Shown one piece after another: positions 8,267-10,135 of a stretch of 10,135 bases of DNA (the first letter of the stretch is position 1; every line of letters starts with the position of its first letter). The translations under genes were made by a program, and so were the position numbers. This stretch comes from Cochliopodium minus (lineage: Eukaryota; Discosea; Himatismenida; Cochliopodiidae): assembly GCA_024220525.1 (NCBI GenBank), contig JAMYWO010000665.1:1-10135 (forward strand), given 5' to 3'. The notes under the pieces were generated by a model that saw only the letters and a program-made list of their open reading frames with translations, ran no database searches and was not told the origin of the DNA.

Positions 8267-9890
8267 TTAAAGAGAAGAATAGATTTCACCACTCTTATCA
8301 ATGGAAAAAGTGACACCATTAGCATTGATAGAAAAGCCAGTGATACCCAAGTCCTTAGACTTTTTCAAAGGGAACCAAGCAGTACCATCAAAATAATACA
8401 AGAGACCATCGTCGTGGGATTGAATGACAACGTTACCTGCGGAACCTACTGCGATGAAATTTGCAGGGGGAGAAGGGATGAAAGTCCAGTTGCTCTTTAC
8501 CCATCTGTAGACGTTGTTGTTGGAGTTTTTCACCCACATTTCTCCATCTGATCCGATTGCGATTTGGTTACCTAATTAAAAATTAAAAATTAAAATTAAA
8601 GATTAAAATTAAAAATTAAAATTAAAAATTAAAAATTAAAATTGAAAAATAAAAATTAAAATTAAAAATTAAAATTAAAAATTAAAAATTAAAATTAAAA
8701 ATTAAAATTAAAAATTAAAAATTAAAAATTAAAAATTAAAATTAAAAATTTATTAATTTGAAAAATAAAAATTAAAATTAAAAATTTAAGATTACCATTT
8801 CCAGGAAGCTTTTCCCATCTTCCATCGAGACATCTCCAGAGAGATTCACCATCACCAACACCAGCGATGGTGCCGGAGTTACCTACAGAGATGCTTTGCA
8901 AGTTTCCAGAGAAGACCCAGCTGTTCTTTACCTTTTCCCAGTGGAACAATTGACCAGTAGTTGTGCATCCCCAAATGTCATCATCTAAAAAAGAAACAAT
9001 TAATATTTAAAGAATTTTTTAAAATTTTTTTTTTTTTTAAATTTAAAACATTAATTTATTTTTATTTTTTTAGTCAAAAACTTCAATTTATTTTATTCAT
9101 TTTTTGATCATTTAAATTATTTTTTATTTTTTATTTTTTATTTTTTATTTTTTATTTTTATTTTTTTTTATTATTATTTTTTATTTTTTATATTGTTACC
9201 TTGTCCAACAGAGATGTTTTTCAAAATACCAGGCAAGTTGACCCAGTTGTTGTCATTCAAACCTTTAGTCCAGATTTTTCCTTCAGGGTCAATTCCTCCC
9301 ATGATGGTTCCTCCGATATCCAAGTTTGCAAGACGTCCTGGAACCTAACAAGAATAAAAAGTATAAAACAAAAAATAATAAAAATTAAAAATAAAAAATA
9401 AAAAATTTTAACAAATAAAAAAAAAAGGTAATAAAAAATATGCATTTGGGAAAAATAAAAATTATAATTAAATTTAAAAAATTAAAAATTAATAAAAAAA
9501 TAAAAAATTAACATTATAAAAAATATAAAAAATAAAAAATAAAATATAAATAAATTAATTAATAAAAATTAATGAAAAATAATTTTTTAAAAAATTAAAA
9601 TAAGAAATTGAAAATTAAGTTCAGAATGATAAAAAATAAAAATAAAATAAAAATAAAAGAAAAAATAAAAATAAAAAATAAAAAATAAAATAAAATAAAA
9701 AAATTAAAATTTTAATAATGAATAAAAATAAGAAATAAAAAATATATTTAGTTTGGATTTACTTTGTTACGAGGAATAGCAATTTTGTCAATGAGGGAAA
9801 CTGCTTTCATGGATTCAGAAGTGTACACATTGCTGTTTTGGTCGATAACGAAGAGGGAGTCTTCTGCAATGTCAACAAAAGAGTATCTTC
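8267..9890 (-). CDS. Tectonin-repeat beta-propeller protein (5' partial)
   Basis: Exons in minus-strand order are 9890-9763, 9344-9200, 8984-8796 and 8571-8267 (TAA at 8269-8267). They encode the last 254 residues; upstream exons lie beyond the right edge. Counting from the first full codon, blade anchors of the form hydrophobic-x-hydrophobic-Gly fall at residues 53, 89, 125, 160 and 196, then 236 (as SIN). The spacing is 35-36 residues with a longer final step of 40. Each blade has a later Trp or aromatic (W67, W106, W140, W147, W177, W182). This is the tectonin/TECPR pattern known from Physarum tectonins and horseshoe-crab lectin L-6, six-bladed propellers that bind glycans or lipids. The last repeat is short and ends at Tyr251-Ser-Ser-Leu, so ring closure probably uses the N-terminal strand (inference). 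Codons favour C-ending forms, hinting at high expression. Ligand is unknown. Confidence 0.9.
8574..8786. repeat. ATTAAAA-type simple repeat array
   Basis: About 210 bp made of ATTAAA units with one to two extra As, interrupted by AAAGATT, AAATTGAAAAAT and similar variants. It fills nearly the whole 224-nt last intron (8572-8795) of the tectonin gene. Confidence 0.9.
9119..9190. repeat. TTTTTTA heptamer repeat
   Basis: Tandem TTTTTTA units, with slips to TTTTTA and TTATTATT, occupy the end nearest the donor of the 215-nt tectonin intron 8985-9199. The plus strand is T-rich here, opposite to the neighbouring introns of the same gene. Confidence 0.85.
9345..9762 (-). other. Tectonin intron (418 nt)
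   Basis: The donor is GTAAAT and the acceptor TTGTTAG; the join is phase 0 and gives Asn-Lys-Val-Pro-Gly. The plus strand is A-rich with TAAAAA runs. No internal exon or RNA gene was recognised. Confidence 0.8.
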
Positions 9891-10119
9891 CTACAAAAAT
9901 AATTATAAAAAAATTAATAAAAAAATTAATAAAAAAATAAAATTATTAATAATAAAAATAAAAAAAAAAATTTTTAATAATTTGTTGATAAATTAAAAAT
10001 TAACAAAAAATAAAAATTAAAAATAAAAATAAAAAATAAAAATAAAAATAAAAATAAAAATAAAAATAAAAATAAAAATAAAAAGTAAAAATAAAAATAA
10101 AAATGAAATTAAAAAATAA
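9891..10119 (-). repeat. Incomplete tectonin intron ending in an AAAAAT hexamer array
   Basis: The acceptor TTTTTGTAG lies at 9899-9891 on the minus strand; the donor is outside the window. From ~10021 to 10104 the sequence is a nearly perfect AAAAAT hexamer array with one AAAAGT variant. Such an array is a likely reason for assembly to stop here. Confidence 0.75.
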
Positions 10120-10135
10120 AGATCGGAAGAGCGTC
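10120..10135 (+). other. Illumina TruSeq adapter remnant
   Basis: The last 16 bases, AGATCGGAAGAGCGTC, match the start of the TruSeq adapter exactly. They are GC-rich and follow pure A/T repeat sequence. This is library contamination rather than genomic sequence. The first A could be genomic. Confidence 0.96.

Noticed and set aside
8243-8551. Plus-strand 102-codon frame
   Set aside because: It is antisense to the last tectonin exon; the minus strand shows the repeat pattern.
8574-8786. Possible CRISPR-like or satellite array
   Set aside because: The units are 6-8 bp with no spacers; it is a simple repeat within an intron.

Overview
The window is nuclear DNA from a very AT-rich, intron-rich eukaryote, most likely a free-living protist. 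Coding exons of moderate GC alternate with introns and spacers made almost only of A and T. All three visible stop codons are TAA and the standard code fits every exon. The gene set (an amoeba-type zinc-finger/vWA protein with a Gln/Asn-rich head, a MYND-LRR protein, a palmitoyl-protein thioesterase and a tectonin beta-propeller) suggests an amoeba or similar protist. The sequence alone does not fix the lineage.

Layout: (1) Positions 1-4099, minus strand: ten exons encoding the first ~534 residues of a vWA-domain protein; its 3' end lies off the left edge. (2) 4100-4687: AT-rich spacer between two divergent genes. (3) 4688-5925, plus strand: a complete four-exon gene for a 338-residue MYND zinc finger plus leucine-rich-repeat protein. 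(4) 6061-7980, plus strand: a complete seven-exon gene for a 297-residue secreted palmitoyl-protein thioesterase. (5) 7981-8266: spacer between convergent genes. (6) 8267-9890, minus strand: the last four exons of a tectonin-repeat beta-propeller protein whose 5' part lies off the right edge. (7) 10120-10135: an Illumina TruSeq adapter remnant, so the right end is a library artefact.

I built the gene models by hand. I required GT-AG splice sites, phase-consistent joins and family motifs that continue across each join. The LRR gene keeps an exact 28-residue repeat period across its two LRR-internal splices. The propeller keeps a 35-36-residue period across its splices, with a 40-residue final step. 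The thioesterase keeps its Ser/Asp/His triad in the usual order and spacing.

There is no operon-like logic and no evidence that the four genes act together. Possible themes are signalling or adaptor scaffolds (vWA, MYND-LRR), lysosomal lipid-protein turnover (thioesterase) and glycan or membrane recognition (tectonin). I found no tRNA, rRNA, CRISPR array, transposon or viral gene. The most unusual features are in intron architecture: complete introns fall into three separated length classes, micro-exons occur, none of 22 acceptors is CAG, and several introns carry local tandem duplications.
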